A stretch of 64,000 nucleotides of DNA. Origin: Rubritalea tangerina (lineage in GTDB: Bacteria; Verrucomicrobiota; Verrucomicrobiia; Verrucomicrobiales; Akkermansiaceae). Below are positions 51,346 through 61,702 of the stretch, in pieces; within the stretch, counting starts at the first letter, position 1, and every line of letters begins with the position of its first letter. Made by a program: the position numbers and the translations under genes. A model generated the notes under the pieces. It saw only the letters and a list, made by a program, of their open reading frames with translations, searched no databases and had not been told where the DNA came from. The stretch covers positions 119,921 to 183,920 of the forward strand of contig NZ_JBHUJB010000083.1 of the NCBI RefSeq assembly GCF_042683245.1. The letters are read 5' to 3'.

Positions 51346-51423
51346 TTTGGCTGAGAGAAATCTCCGCTACGTTAAGTAGCAATCTAAACTTTAATCAAAC
51401 AAACAAAAAGAAACCAACAAGAT

Positions 51424-51714
51424 ATGGCTAACATCAAACCACTTGGTCAGCGCGTGCTTTTGAAGCGTGTCGAGACTGAAACAGTATCCGCAGGAGGCAT
51501 CGTTCTCGTAGACTCCGCTCAGGAAAAACCACAGGAAGCTATTGTTGTAGCTCTTGGTACCGGTGGCAAAAACGAAGACGGTTCCGACTTTGAATTTGCA
51601 GTATCAGTAAACGACAAAGTGCTTATTTCTAAGTACGGCGGTACTGACGTGAAGTCTGACGGTGATGATTACCTCATCATGTCAGAGTCTGACATTCTCG
51701 GCATTATTGGTTAA
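51424..51714 (+). CDS. groES: Co-chaperonin GroES
   Basis: 96 residues with the full GroES pattern: NIKPLGQRVLLKRVETET, the mobile loop SAGGIVLVDSAQEKPQEAIVVALG and KVLISKYGGTDVKSDGDDYLI. It caps the GroEL ring and is cytoplasmic. The gene precedes groL by 143 bases; that space holds another heptad repeat (51722-51756). AT-rich leader of about 60 bases upstream without a visible CIRCE operator. Confidence 0.98.
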   Translation: MANIKPLGQRVLLKRVETETVSAGGIVLVDSAQEKPQEAIVVALGTGGKNEDGSDFEFAVSVNDKVLISKYGGTDVKSDGDDYLIMSESDILGIIG

Positions 51715-51721
51715 TAATGTC

Positions 51722-51756
51722 GGTCAATGGTTATGGGTCGAGAGTCATTGGTTGAG
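51722..51756. repeat. Heptad repeat between groES and groL
   Basis: Five consecutive 7-base units: GGTCAAT, GGTTATG, GGTCGAG, AGTCATT, GGTTGAG. Same GTCA-centred theme as the repeats flanking the four-helix-bundle gene. Confidence 0.6.
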
Positions 51757-51857
51757 TTAGTGGCGTTGTCGCGCCAGCAGCTTTCTAAGCCAATCTAACG
51801 AATCACGCTAAGCACTCATTTCCATTTTATCATCATTCAATATCAATTTATAAAACT

Positions 51858-53516
<1,659 letters not shown>

Positions 53517-53535
53517 TCACGTCGCTGCGCTCCGA

Positions 53536-53563
53536 AGTTAGCAGTTTTCAGTTGCCAGTTTTC
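53536..53563. repeat. Heptad repeat downstream of groL
   Basis: Four 7-base units AGTTAGC, AGTTTTC, AGTTGCC, AGTTTTC. It matches the AGTTTCC heptads inside alaS (31211-31243). Confidence 0.7.
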
Positions 53564-53607
53564 AGAAGCTGGATGATGGAACGCTAACGCAGAGGCCAAG
53601 CAAATTT

Positions 53608-53642
53608 AAAAGCCGATCACGTTAGATGCGTGGTCGGCTTTT
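53608..53642 (+). terminator. Terminator of the groESL transcript
   Basis: AAAAGCCGATCACG / CGTGGTCGGCTTTT, 14-bp stem with one wobble pair and a 7-base loop, then a run of T. It lies 92 bases after the groL stop. Confidence 0.9.
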
Positions 53643-53791
53643 TTATGAGGTCATAAATTCGTAAACCTACTTATTGAAAATGACGAGTAATACTTGAGTT
53701 AGTAGTTGGCATGAATACGTAGAGTGTTAGATTCTTGTGTGTGATTAGTTTGCTGCTGAAAGCAGCTAATGAACTCTACTGTCAGTAGTTT

Positions 53792-55279
53792 ATGCAGCTA
53801 TTAATTGACACTAATGTCTTAATCCCTCTAGAAGAGGCTAACCGCTTATTGTCGGCTGATTTAGCCGAGTTAGCACGTTTATGCGATGAATTAGGCATCT
53901 CGATATGCGTTCATCCCAGTCAGCAAAGTGATGTTGAACAAGATAAGAATGTAGAACGAAGAGAGCACCTACTTAGTAGGATGCAGAGATATACGAGAGT
54001 TCAAAACCCTCCGATTCTCACGCTAGAAGAGAAACATCACCACGGATGGCGTGAAATTAACAGAAATGATGTAGTAGATAATTTATTACTAGCATGTCTG
54101 TTAAGAGGCGCTGTCAGCTTTTTGGTCACTGAAGACAAAGGGATGCGGCGTAAAGCCAATGCAAGTGGCATGGGGGAAGCTGTGTTTTGTATACGCGAGA
54201 TCATCGTTCATTTAAATAATTTACGATCAACCCCTCTTTCCTCCCCTATTGGTATAGAGCTAAAGTATGCACATGAGTTCAATGTAGCTGATGGTTTCTT
54301 TGATTCGCTACGGGAAAGTTATAGCGGCTTTGACAACTGGTGGATTGAAAAATGCAGCCGTGGGCAGAGACAGTTGTGGGCTGTTTGTGATGGAATTCAG
54401 CCTAGAGCTATCTGTTTATTTAAGCATGAGAAAAATGAAAAAGTGGCTGAGAATAAGCCTATTCTTGAGGGGGATATTTTAAAATTATGTACTTTCAGAG
54501 TAGGAGAAAAAGTCAGGGGGAGAAAAGTTGGTGAAAGGTTTTTATATACAGCTTTTGAGTATGCTGTACACCACAACTTGTCGTGGGTTTATCTCCATAC
54601 AAATGCTGAAGCGCATTCACGTTTAATTGATTTGTGCCTAGAGTTTGGTTTTAAGCTCTACGGATCTTACAATGGGGATACCGTTTTAGTTAAGTCGATG
54701 CGTGCTCCTGTGGAACAGGGCGAGATCCCGCCATTGGACTATTCGATAGAGTTTCATCCCTATTGTGTAGATGATATCTCAATAAGAAAGTTTTTGGTAC
54801 CTATTATGCCCAAATATCATGAGAGATTATTTCCAGATTTGAGCAATGAGACTTATGGGGGGGAGCCAATGTTTGATGCAATTAAGGCTATTCCATCTAG
54901 TGAAGGCAATACAATTAAGAAGGCATACATTTGCCATTCCAACATTAAGCGCATGAGGTCTGGAGACATTGTCTGCTTTTATAGGTCGGATGATAGGCGA
55001 TCCATACAGGTTATTGGAGTTATAGAGAAGGCAGTGCGAGTAGAAAGTTTAGATGAATTAATTAATTTAGTTTCGAAGAGAACTGTGTATAACATGGGCG
55101 AACTCGCAAGAATGGTTGAGCGTCCGTGCTTGGTGATTTTGTTTAGAATGATGCGAATCATTCCAGAAGTTACAGTAGAAAGCATGAAACAAATGGGGGT
55201 AACACCATCTCAGTCCATTTCAGAAATAGCTGACGTAGCATATCATTCTCTAATTCCTAGCCTTTCCAGTGAAACGTAG
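53792..55279 (+). CDS. PIN nuclease - GNAT acetyltransferase - PUA-like three-domain protein
   Basis: 495 residues. Residues 1-145 look like a PIN domain: LLIDTNVLIPLEE (Asp6), NDVVDNLLLACLL (Asp93, Asp96) and FLVTEDKGMRRKA (Asp115) give the acidic cluster of a metal-dependent RNase. Residues about 150-305 look like a GNAT domain with the acetyl-CoA loop VRGRKVGERFLYTAFEYA (242-259) and LCLEFGFKLYGSYNGDTVLVK. Residues 315-480 have a PUA/ASCH/EVE-like pattern (MRSGDIVCFYRSDDRR..IQVIGVIEKA). The gene is visibly more AT-rich than its surroundings, has its own 150-base AT-rich leader, and overlaps the ASCH gene. Nothing here shows what RNA or protein it acts on. Possible toxin, RNA-processing or defence role is inference. 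Confidence 0.75.
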   Translation: MQLLIDTNVLIPLEEANRLLSADLAELARLCDELGISICVHPSQQSDVEQDKNVERREHLLSRMQRYTRVQNPPILTLEEKHHHGWREINRNDVVDNLLLACLLRGAVSFLVTEDKGMRRKANASGMGEAVFCIREIIVHLNNLRSTPLSSPIGIELKYAHEFNVADGFFDSLRESYSGFDNWWIEKCSRGQRQLWAVCDGIQPRAICLFKHEKNEKVAENKPILEGDILKLCTFRVGEKVRGRKVGERFLYTAFEYAVHHNLSWVYLHTNAEAHSRLIDLCLEFGFKLYGSYNGDTVLVKSMRAPVEQGEIPPLDYSIEFHPYCVDDISIRKFLVPIMPKYHERLFPDLSNETYGGEPMFDAIKAIPSSEGNTIKKAYICHSNIKRMRSGDIVCFYRSDDRRSIQVIGVIEKAVRVESLDELINLVSKRTVYNMGELARMVERPCLVILFRMMRIIPEVTVESMKQMGVTPSQSISEIADVAYHSLIPSLSSET

Positions 55280-55682
55280 CATCTTACTTTCTATTCACCC
55301 AACTCATGTAAAGAACATACTGAATGGTTCTAAATTTTTTGAGTATAGGCGCGTGATCCCAAAAGAGGAAGTGTCTCATGTTGTGATCTATTCAACTGCG
55401 CCTGTCAGTCGAGTAGTAGCTATTGCTCGCATTGAGGAGATCATATCGGAATCCCCGTCTAATACATGGCGGTTAACTAAATCAGGAGCTGGTATAGGGA
55501 AGGTATTTTACGACAGTTATTTTACGGGTAGAAATATTGCTAACGCTTTAAAGTTATCCAATATTGTCGAATTAGAGGAGCCTCTGAGATTGAATGCGAT
55601 TGGTGAATCGATGAAACCTCCTCAGTCTTTTTGTTATGTGGAAGCACACACAATCAGCGATTTAATGGCAGCTAGAGTGTAA
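55269..55682 (+). CDS. ASCH-domain (PUA-like) protein
   Basis: 137 residues beginning at a GTG that overlaps the previous gene by 11 bases, so both are co-expressed. The N-terminus ILLSIHPTHVKNILNGSKFFEYRR matches the ASCH signature (hydrophobic-S-I-x-P-x-[HY]...I..G.K..E.R), followed by VVIYSTAPVSRVVAIARIEEI. ASCH domains bind RNA or modified nucleosides (family knowledge; some are deaminase-like amidohydrolases). It is AT-rich like its partner. A dedicated RNA-binding partner or antidote of the PIN-GNAT protein is a reasonable hypothesis. Confidence 0.82.
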   Translation: MKRSILLSIHPTHVKNILNGSKFFEYRRVIPKEEVSHVVIYSTAPVSRVVAIARIEEIISESPSNTWRLTKSGAGIGKVFYDSYFTGRNIANALKLSNIVELEEPLRLNAIGESMKPPQSFCYVEAHTISDLMAARV

Positions 55683-55726
55683 CTCATGATGGTGATTACC
55701 TTTTTCACCTGCATCAGTGGCCAGGA

Positions 55727-56386
55727 TTAGGCTGTGAGCCAGTCGGCTACTTCTTGGATATTCTTAAATTCTGGGATCCAAGTGAGGTCTTCTGGGAGGT
55801 CGGAGGTGAATGGGCAGCGTAGGCGGACGGGGTGAGCTCCTGATTCGATGGCGGCGTATTGGTTATAGATGCGGTCGTCGACGAGGATGGTTTCGTCGGG
55901 TTTCAGATTGTATTTTTGATAGGCAGCTTTGAGGCTATCTTGTTTTGCCGTGTCGTGCATGAAGGTGCCGTGTTGGACGCATTCGATGGTGAGGAAGTTG
56001 GTGACAGGAGCGAGGATGTCGTTGAGGTAGGCGGTTTTGGCTTCCACATCGAAAGTTGCCGACATGGTGAACTGGCGGTAGCCTAGCTGGTCGAGGTGCT
56101 TGAGAGTTTCGATGACTCCAGGGTAGAGTGGGCGGTTGCGGAAGTACGCTTGGTCTGCGCAGAAGTCTTGATCCATCTGCGTACCGAGTTCGGGATGTGT
56201 CTTGAGTTCTAGTGCTCCATATTCAGGAATGATGGGAAGCACTTCGGGGAGTTGCTCCCATTTCAGATCGGCGTAGCGGTTGCGGTAGTTAGGGTGCTTG
56301 GTGAGGAAATGGAAGTAGGCGTAGTTGAGGTCCGCGAGGACGCCATCGACGTCCCAGAAAATGTTTTTGATTTGTTGTGGCTGCAT
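55727..56386 (-). CDS. HAD-superfamily hydrolase
   Basis: 219 residues. Motif I is NIFWDVDGVLADLNYA (nucleophile Asp and acid Asp), motif II FTMSATFDV (Ser/Thr), a Lys in the TAKQDSLKAAYQKY segment serves as motif III, and motif IV is ILVDDRIYNQYAA. The cap is inserted after motif I (C1-type). Cytoplasmic phosphatase of unknown substrate; the YFRNRPLYPGVIETLKHLDQLGY stretch is typical of the phosphoglycolate phosphatase-like or 5'-nucleotidase-like groups. Convergent with the ASCH gene, divergent from the amidohydrolase. Confidence 0.85.
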   Translation of the reverse strand: MQPQQIKNIFWDVDGVLADLNYAYFHFLTKHPNYRNRYADLKWEQLPEVLPIIPEYGALELKTHPELGTQMDQDFCADQAYFRNRPLYPGVIETLKHLDQLGYRQFTMSATFDVEAKTAYLNDILAPVTNFLTIECVQHGTFMHDTAKQDSLKAAYQKYNLKPDETILVDDRIYNQYAAIESGAHPVRLRCPFTSDLPEDLTWIPEFKNIQEVADWLTA

Positions 56387-56709
56387 GCTTGTTGTTCTAG
56401 GCCTTAAGGGGTTGATGTATCAAACCTGAAATCGACAGGCTTTCCTTCCAGAATGTTGTAAAAATTTGGAGCATGTGGGAGGTGTAAGGGGTGTTCATTG
56501 GCGTATTTTGTGCGGAAAGGAGCTGCGTTATTTAGATCAATGTCTGATTGGGAGGGTGAGATGGTAAACGAGTCTGAAGCATATTTTGCGTGGCTGTGTG
56601 AGGCGGAATTCTCGGTGCGTGGGAGTATTCTGTCTGTTTGTGATGTTTTACGATGCAGATTCTAACTGATTACGTTAGGGTGTCATGAGTCGAACTTTCA
56701 GTCAGTATC
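56387..56709. other. Intergenic region, no gene seen
   Basis: 323 bases between the divergent HAD and amidohydrolase genes. I find no open frame with a sensible start, no strong hairpin and no repeat shared with the rest of the window. It should contain the promoters of both genes. Confidence 0.4.
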
Positions 56710-58620
56710 ATGAAAATTAAAGTTACAACAATTGCACTTTTGTTAGGTGGGACACTTCAGGCTCTGAGCCAAGAAGCGGACAGTATATATTACAATGGGT
56801 CGATTATCACAGTGAATGATGCGCAGCCAGAAGTGGAGGCGGTAGCGGTGCGTGGAGGAAAGATTATGGCGGTGGGGGAGAAGGCGGAGGTGATGAGTAA
56901 AAAGGGGGAGGAGACGCGGATGGTGAATTTAGGGGGGAAGGCGATGTTACCGGGTTTTGTAGATTCTCATGGGCACACGTATATGATTGGCCTGCAGGCG
57001 ACGACTGCGAACTTGTTGCCGCCACCGGATGGAACGGGCAAGGACATAGCGAGTTTGCAGAAGTTACTGAAGGGTTGGGCTGAGGGCAACAAGGAGGTGG
57101 TTGAGAAGATTGGATGGATTGCGGGTTTTGGGTATGATGATTCGCAATTGGCAGAGCAGCGTCATCCGACACGTGAGGATTTGGATAAGGTGTCGACTGA
57201 GTTTCCTGTGTTGATCATTCATCAGTCTGGTCACTTAGGAGTGGGGAATAGCAAGGCATTAGAGTTAGCTGGTATCAATGCGGAGACGAAGAACCCGAAG
57301 GGGGGAGTATTTCGCAGAAAAGAGGGGACGAACGAGCCCAATGGAGTGTGCGAGGAGTATGCCTTTTTTATGCTGATAGGGAAGTTAGCGGCATCGTTTG
57401 ACGCGCAAATCAATGACACCTTGGTGGTCGAAGGTGCGAGGTTGCAGGCATCCTTTGGGTACACGACAGCGCAAGAAGGAAGAGCGGTTGGTTCTGGCTT
57501 AGATGCCATGAAACGGGTTTCTCAAGCTGGGAAGCTGAAGATCGATTTGGTGGCATATCCAGATGTGTTAGAAGTGAAGAACCCTCAGCCATCGATGGAT
57601 TATGAAAAGCGCTACCGTCAAGGTGGGGTGAAGTTGACGATTGATGGTTCACCGCAGGGGAAGACGGCGTGGTTGACGGAGCCTTATTTCATTCCTCCTG
57701 CTGGCCAAGATAAGTCGTATGTGGGGTATGCAGCGATCGATGAGGAGACAACTATGAAGGCGGTGGAGAAGGCCTTTGCGAACGGTTGGCAGATATTATG
57801 TCATTCGAATGGGGATGCGGCGTCAGACCGATATATCAAGGCGGTGACTGCGGCGCAGAAGAAGTATCCTAAGGTTCAGAATAGGCCGGTGTTGATTCAT
57901 GGTCAGGTCTTACGTGAGGATCAAGTGGAGTCGGCAAAGCAACTAGGTGTGTTTCTCTCGCTTTTCCCGATGCATACATACTACTGGGGGGATTACCATC
58001 GCGACTCGGTGTTAGGGCCTGAGCGTGCGCCAAACATATCACCCACAGGATGGGTGTTAGAACGTGGAATGATGTTTGGTAGTCACCACGATGCGCCAGT
58101 GGCCTTGCCGAATTCTATGCGTATATTATCGGCGACGGTGACGCGAAAGACACGTTCTGGAAAGGTATTGGGGCCGCAGCACAAGGTGGATGTGGCAACG
58201 GCTTTGAAGGCGCTCACCATCTGGCCGGCGTGGCAGCATTTTGAAGAAAAGCAGAAGGGCAGTATTGAGGTAGGGAAGTTAGCTGATTTTGTTGTGCTTT
58301 CTGAAAACCCTTTAAAGATCGACGAGGACAAGCTGGCGGACATTCACATTTTAGAGACCATAAAAGAGGATGTGACGGTGTATAAGAAGGGTGAAGGCAA
58401 AGTGAGCATGGCAAGTCCAGCGATGTTTGGTATCACACCGCATGAGCATGGTAAAACGGGTTTCCTTTTTGGCACGGGCGATGCGGCTTATGACCCATTG
58501 CTGAAGCTGGATGGGTATCCGAAGATGAAGCCCTTTTGTGGTGATGGTTGCTTCAACCATGGTCTGAGCGTGATGCTGAACGCGATTGAGAATGCCGATA
58601 CGTTTCGAGTAGTTCAGTGA
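56710..58620 (+). CDS. Secreted amidohydrolase (YtcJ/Amidohydro_3-like)
   Basis: 636 residues with a signal peptide (MKIKVTTIALLLGGTLQALSQ). The amidohydrolase frame starts DSIYYNGSIITVNDAQPEVEAVAVRGGKIMAVG and the metal motif is VDSHGHTY (His-x-His) near residue 87. QSGHLGVGNSKALELAGI, the Lys-containing TIDGSPQGKTAWLT, SNGDAASDRYIKA and FGSHHDAPVALP (metal Asp/His) follow, and TIWPAWQHFEEKQKGSIEVGKLADFVVL closes the family pattern. These enzymes hydrolyse amides of unknown type; the YtcJ group is mostly uncharacterised. The C-terminal ~80 residues are extra. Export suggests an extracytoplasmic substrate. Confidence 0.9.
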   Translation: MKIKVTTIALLLGGTLQALSQEADSIYYNGSIITVNDAQPEVEAVAVRGGKIMAVGEKAEVMSKKGEETRMVNLGGKAMLPGFVDSHGHTYMIGLQATTANLLPPPDGTGKDIASLQKLLKGWAEGNKEVVEKIGWIAGFGYDDSQLAEQRHPTREDLDKVSTEFPVLIIHQSGHLGVGNSKALELAGINAETKNPKGGVFRRKEGTNEPNGVCEEYAFFMLIGKLAASFDAQINDTLVVEGARLQASFGYTTAQEGRAVGSGLDAMKRVSQAGKLKIDLVAYPDVLEVKNPQPSMDYEKRYRQGGVKLTIDGSPQGKTAWLTEPYFIPPAGQDKSYVGYAAIDEETTMKAVEKAFANGWQILCHSNGDAASDRYIKAVTAAQKKYPKVQNRPVLIHGQVLREDQVESAKQLGVFLSLFPMHTYYWGDYHRDSVLGPERAPNISPTGWVLERGMMFGSHHDAPVALPNSMRILSATVTRKTRSGKVLGPQHKVDVATALKALTIWPAWQHFEEKQKGSIEVGKLADFVVLSENPLKIDEDKLADIHILETIKEDVTVYKKGEGKVSMASPAMFGITPHEHGKTGFLFGTGDAAYDPLLKLDGYPKMKPFCGDGCFNHGLSVMLNAIENADTFRVVQ

Positions 58621-58641
58621 GTAGAAAAGGTGCGGTTTTCA

Positions 58642-60015
58642 TTAAGCAGAGAGTCCGTATTTTTTTAGTACGTCTTCGATCCTGTAGATGGGTAATTTAC
58701 CGTCCATATTTTGAGCAATTTCTAGGGAACTTAGATAAATTGAAGCTGAGCCTAGGTCTCTGCATGTCTTTATGAAGTGGAGTAGTTGAGGGTGACGGCG
58801 ATGTGTTTCCCCAAGCAGATCTAAAACATGGTCTAGGAAGATTGGGGAAATGGAAAAAAGCGTGTCATCATCACAGAGCCATTGCCAAAGTCCTTCATTG
58901 ACAGCGTCATCAATTTCTTCATCACTGAATTTTCCTTGTCGAGCAAGTAGGATTTCAGTGATGCGCGTCAGGCTGTCTTTGGGAGTGGAGCCCCTGCTAG
59001 TAGAATAGTAATGCCACTGGGCGCTACTAATATTTTCGATGGGGGCGAAGTTGACATTTTCAAGTTCAGCAATAGTGCAGCCGTCGTCCTCTGATCCGTT
59101 GTTCCAGAGCTCTATGTTAGGTTGCCAATCGCCGTGTCCGAGGAAGCTTGTCAGCAAGTCTTTTAGGCTGATTCCGAAAATTTGGTGGCAAGCAGAGTCT
59201 CCGGCATCAAAATATTTTGCGGCTGAGAGAAAGTGTACGAGTTCTTGGGTTGTGGCGCCGAGGTCGACTTCGATTTTCCTCCAGAGGATTTCAGCAAGGC
59301 TGTAGCTTAGTTCGTTTGCTTCGCCAACAATTTGCCAAGATTCTCCTGACCAGAATTTTTGGATGGTGAAGCTATTCCAATGCTGAGTATGGCGTAGATA
59401 GAGGAATTGATCCATCGAGGAAGCTGAGGTGTCACATGTTGCGTGTTCCATGCGCATCGCAATTGCCTCGTTGAGCCAGTATGGGATATCTTCATGAGCT
59501 AGACAGGCGTGAGTCAACTCATGGGCTAGCACTCTCTTGTAGGATGAGTAGTCTGAGGTAGGGAATGCAAAGTGCACGTAGCCTGAACTATGGATACAAA
59601 TACCGCCAGACAATGGGATTTCTTCATTTTCATAAAAAGCTTCAGTGTAGCGGATATAGTCTGAAGTATCCTCAAAAATGAGGCAGACATGTTTACCCTG
59701 AGCATGACCCTGTGCTAAACCTTCTAGTTGAGAAGTGATGAGAGTGAGAGCTTCTTCCGCAAATTTACCCGCGTGCTCAGCCTCGCTTTTTGAGAGTTTG
59801 GTAAGCAGAATGAAGTTGGCAGATTGGTGGATCTGGTATCCTGGCTTCAAGGCCATCTTAATTTCTCGAAGCCACTGTATGGTAAACTTTTTGATCACTC
59901 GTTGACTCTCCTCGGTGGAATAGTAACTCGGCAGTTGTTGGTAAATCGACTGCCAGTTTGGGTATATGAATCCATTGTTTCGATGAGAATGGTATGAGAT
60001 GTCGTTAGTTAGCAT
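58642..60015 (-). CDS. Zinc metallopeptidase-like protein (HELTH, peptidase-MA type)
   Basis: 457 residues, no signal peptide. The zinc site H165-E166-L-T-H169 is followed by IPYWLNEAIAMRME with Glu183 as the likely third ligand, the spacing seen in gluzincin/peptidase MA proteins. The N-terminal 110 residues are helical and lead into HVCLIFEDTSDYIRYT, also typical of the peptidase MA fold. The C-terminal 200 residues have no named motif. It is the last gene of a reverse-strand run with the secretin-like and SLBB-like genes, 88 bases after the latter. Probable cytoplasmic or non-classically exported protease; substrate unknown. Confidence 0.7.
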   Translation of the reverse strand: MLTNDISYHSHRNNGFIYPNWQSIYQQLPSYYSTEESQRVIKKFTIQWLREIKMALKPGYQIHQSANFILLTKLSKSEAEHAGKFAEEALTLITSQLEGLAQGHAQGKHVCLIFEDTSDYIRYTEAFYENEEIPLSGGICIHSSGYVHFAFPTSDYSSYKRVLAHELTHACLAHEDIPYWLNEAIAMRMEHATCDTSASSMDQFLYLRHTQHWNSFTIQKFWSGESWQIVGEANELSYSLAEILWRKIEVDLGATTQELVHFLSAAKYFDAGDSACHQIFGISLKDLLTSFLGHGDWQPNIELWNNGSEDDGCTIAELENVNFAPIENISSAQWHYYSTSRGSTPKDSLTRITEILLARQGKFSDEEIDDAVNEGLWQWLCDDDTLFSISPIFLDHVLDLLGETHRRHPQLLHFIKTCRDLGSASIYLSSLEIAQNMDGKLPIYRIEDVLKKYGLSA

Positions 60016-60103
60016 AGGATAGATTGCTCTGTAGGCTAGTTGAATACATGGATGACTTGGAATTCGAGTGTGAGGGAGAGAGAAAGAGACTTAGGAGTTG
60101 GCT

Positions 60104-61699
60104 TCACTTGATTTTGAAATCAATAAAGCCAGCATCGATTATCCCGCCAGTTCCGTCAGCTTGAATGGTGAGCATCTGCATGCTCTGAGATGGCTTCCCC
60201 CAATCAAGGTAGATTTCCAATTGGTAGGTGGTTTTGTGCTTGTTAGATAGTTTAAGCGTGTAACGACCTGGGATGGCGAAGCGTAGCATGTATTCTTCAG
60301 CGAAACTGCTGGATATCGAGAGGCGGCCTGACATGATAGAGGCTTCGGTCATGTCACTACTGATTAGAAGTGGGTCCGTGACTGTGAGGTGACTGCCAGG
60401 CAGGCACGAGCTGTTGAACACGACAATTTTCAGGTCAGACGGGAAGTGTTGGTTGAGTGGGGCCTCTCGCAACCAATCAAGTTTTTTGCTAGATAGTGAT
60501 TTTGGGAATGGGATCTTTTGAGTGTGCATTTCACCAATAAGTAGATTGGTCAGTTGAGCTGTATCGCTAGCGTCGCATTTGCTGTTTTTTAGGAAATCGA
60601 ACCACTGCTGAAAGTGAGATAGCTCGATGGCCTGCTTACGCAGTCGCTGGAGTCGCCAATTCTGGATTATCCACTCGGGGGGGTGGTTGGCATAATTTTT
60701 TGTAAGTAGAGTCTCAGCTTGCTTCCAATCTGCAGCTTGAAAGAGCGAATAGACATTCTTAGCAAGGGGAGTAGGGTGGCTAGCGGGCGATGTGTAGCTG
60801 CCAATCATAGGGATGGCATCATCGGGGTTCGCCGTATTGAGAACATATGGTCCATACCTTGCGATTCTTTCGTTATTCCAAAATTCGTAGATGTAGTCAG
60901 GGTGCACATCGCTAACCTTCAAATAGCTAGGCATGCTTTTTTCCACATAGAAAGAGCCTTTAGTAGGTCTATCGATTTTTATCATGTCTGGTTCTACAAA
61001 GGGGTCATCAATGAAGGATGGGTTGTTCCTGTCTTGAAACTCACTTCCTAGTGCCACCACCATATCACAAGGGTAGAGAGTGACTTTAGGGTGGCTAGGA
61101 ACTGTTAGGTTGTAGACGCTTCGGTTGCCATTACGGTAGACCGCAATGCGACTCATCATTCCGAGCTTGTGCAATCCACCCATAGAATGGATTGCTTCCG
61201 TGAGGGAGGTGCCTTTTTCGACAAGAATGGTACTTGGTTTGTTTACGAGACCACGGAAGGAGACAGGGAACTGGGCTGGGAGAGAAGCTTCTGCTGGCAG
61301 TGTCTCATTGATTTTTTGGTAACGATTTCTGAGTGCGACAGCTCTCACCAGGTATTGTTTACGACTGAGCGATTCATACTGCTCAACAAGTTGAGCAGCT
61401 TCTTTTTCCCATTTTTCAAGTTGTTGGTAGTTGAAAAGCAGGGAGCGTTGTTGTGCAGAAAAAAGTGTGTGTAAACTTTTCTTAGAAGTACGCCAGTAGC
61501 GTATCTGTGGTAGGAGGAGGGTGTAGTCCCAGTTAGGCTGGTGCTGATACCAATGTTGCTTTAGCTTCCAAAGCTGAGTACTGGCTTCTTGTGCTGCAAT
61601 GATTGGGGATTTTGCGGCTGGAACTTCTTGAGGTTTTGGAGCTGCGGACGTTACGCAGTGCATACCTATGGAGAAGGCACAGAGAAAAAGGGATTTCAT
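60104..61699 (-). CDS. Exported protein with SLBB-like beta-grasp segment
   Basis: 531 residues with a signal peptide (MKSLFLCAFSIGMHCVTSAA). An N-terminal helical region (about 30-150) precedes FRGLVNKPSTILVEKGTSLTEAIHSMGGLHKLGMMSRIAVYRNG...VTLYPCDMVVAL, which has the layout of SLBB/soluble-ligand-binding beta-grasp domains (G-x-V..P....L.eAI...GG...R.G...L.pgD.V). The rest has no named motif. It lies three bases downstream of the secretin-like gene, so they are one transcript. By analogy with polysaccharide export proteins it may sit at a periplasmic or outer-membrane channel; this is inference. Confidence 0.65.
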   Translation of the reverse strand: MKSLFLCAFSIGMHCVTSAAPKPQEVPAAKSPIIAAQEASTQLWKLKQHWYQHQPNWDYTLLLPQIRYWRTSKKSLHTLFSAQQRSLLFNYQQLEKWEKEAAQLVEQYESLSRKQYLVRAVALRNRYQKINETLPAEASLPAQFPVSFRGLVNKPSTILVEKGTSLTEAIHSMGGLHKLGMMSRIAVYRNGNRSVYNLTVPSHPKVTLYPCDMVVALGSEFQDRNNPSFIDDPFVEPDMIKIDRPTKGSFYVEKSMPSYLKVSDVHPDYIYEFWNNERIARYGPYVLNTANPDDAIPMIGSYTSPASHPTPLAKNVYSLFQAADWKQAETLLTKNYANHPPEWIIQNWRLQRLRKQAIELSHFQQWFDFLKNSKCDASDTAQLTNLLIGEMHTQKIPFPKSLSSKKLDWLREAPLNQHFPSDLKIVVFNSSCLPGSHLTVTDPLLISSDMTEASIMSGRLSISSSFAEEYMLRFAIPGRYTLKLSNKHKTTYQLEIYLDWGKPSQSMQMLTIQADGTGGIIDAGFIDFKIK

Positions 61700-61702
61700 T
61701 GC

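Noticed and set aside
51346..51423. CIRCE/HrcA operator before groES
   Set aside because: No TTAGCACTC-N9-GAGTGCTAA inverted repeat or near match was found here or before dnaK.
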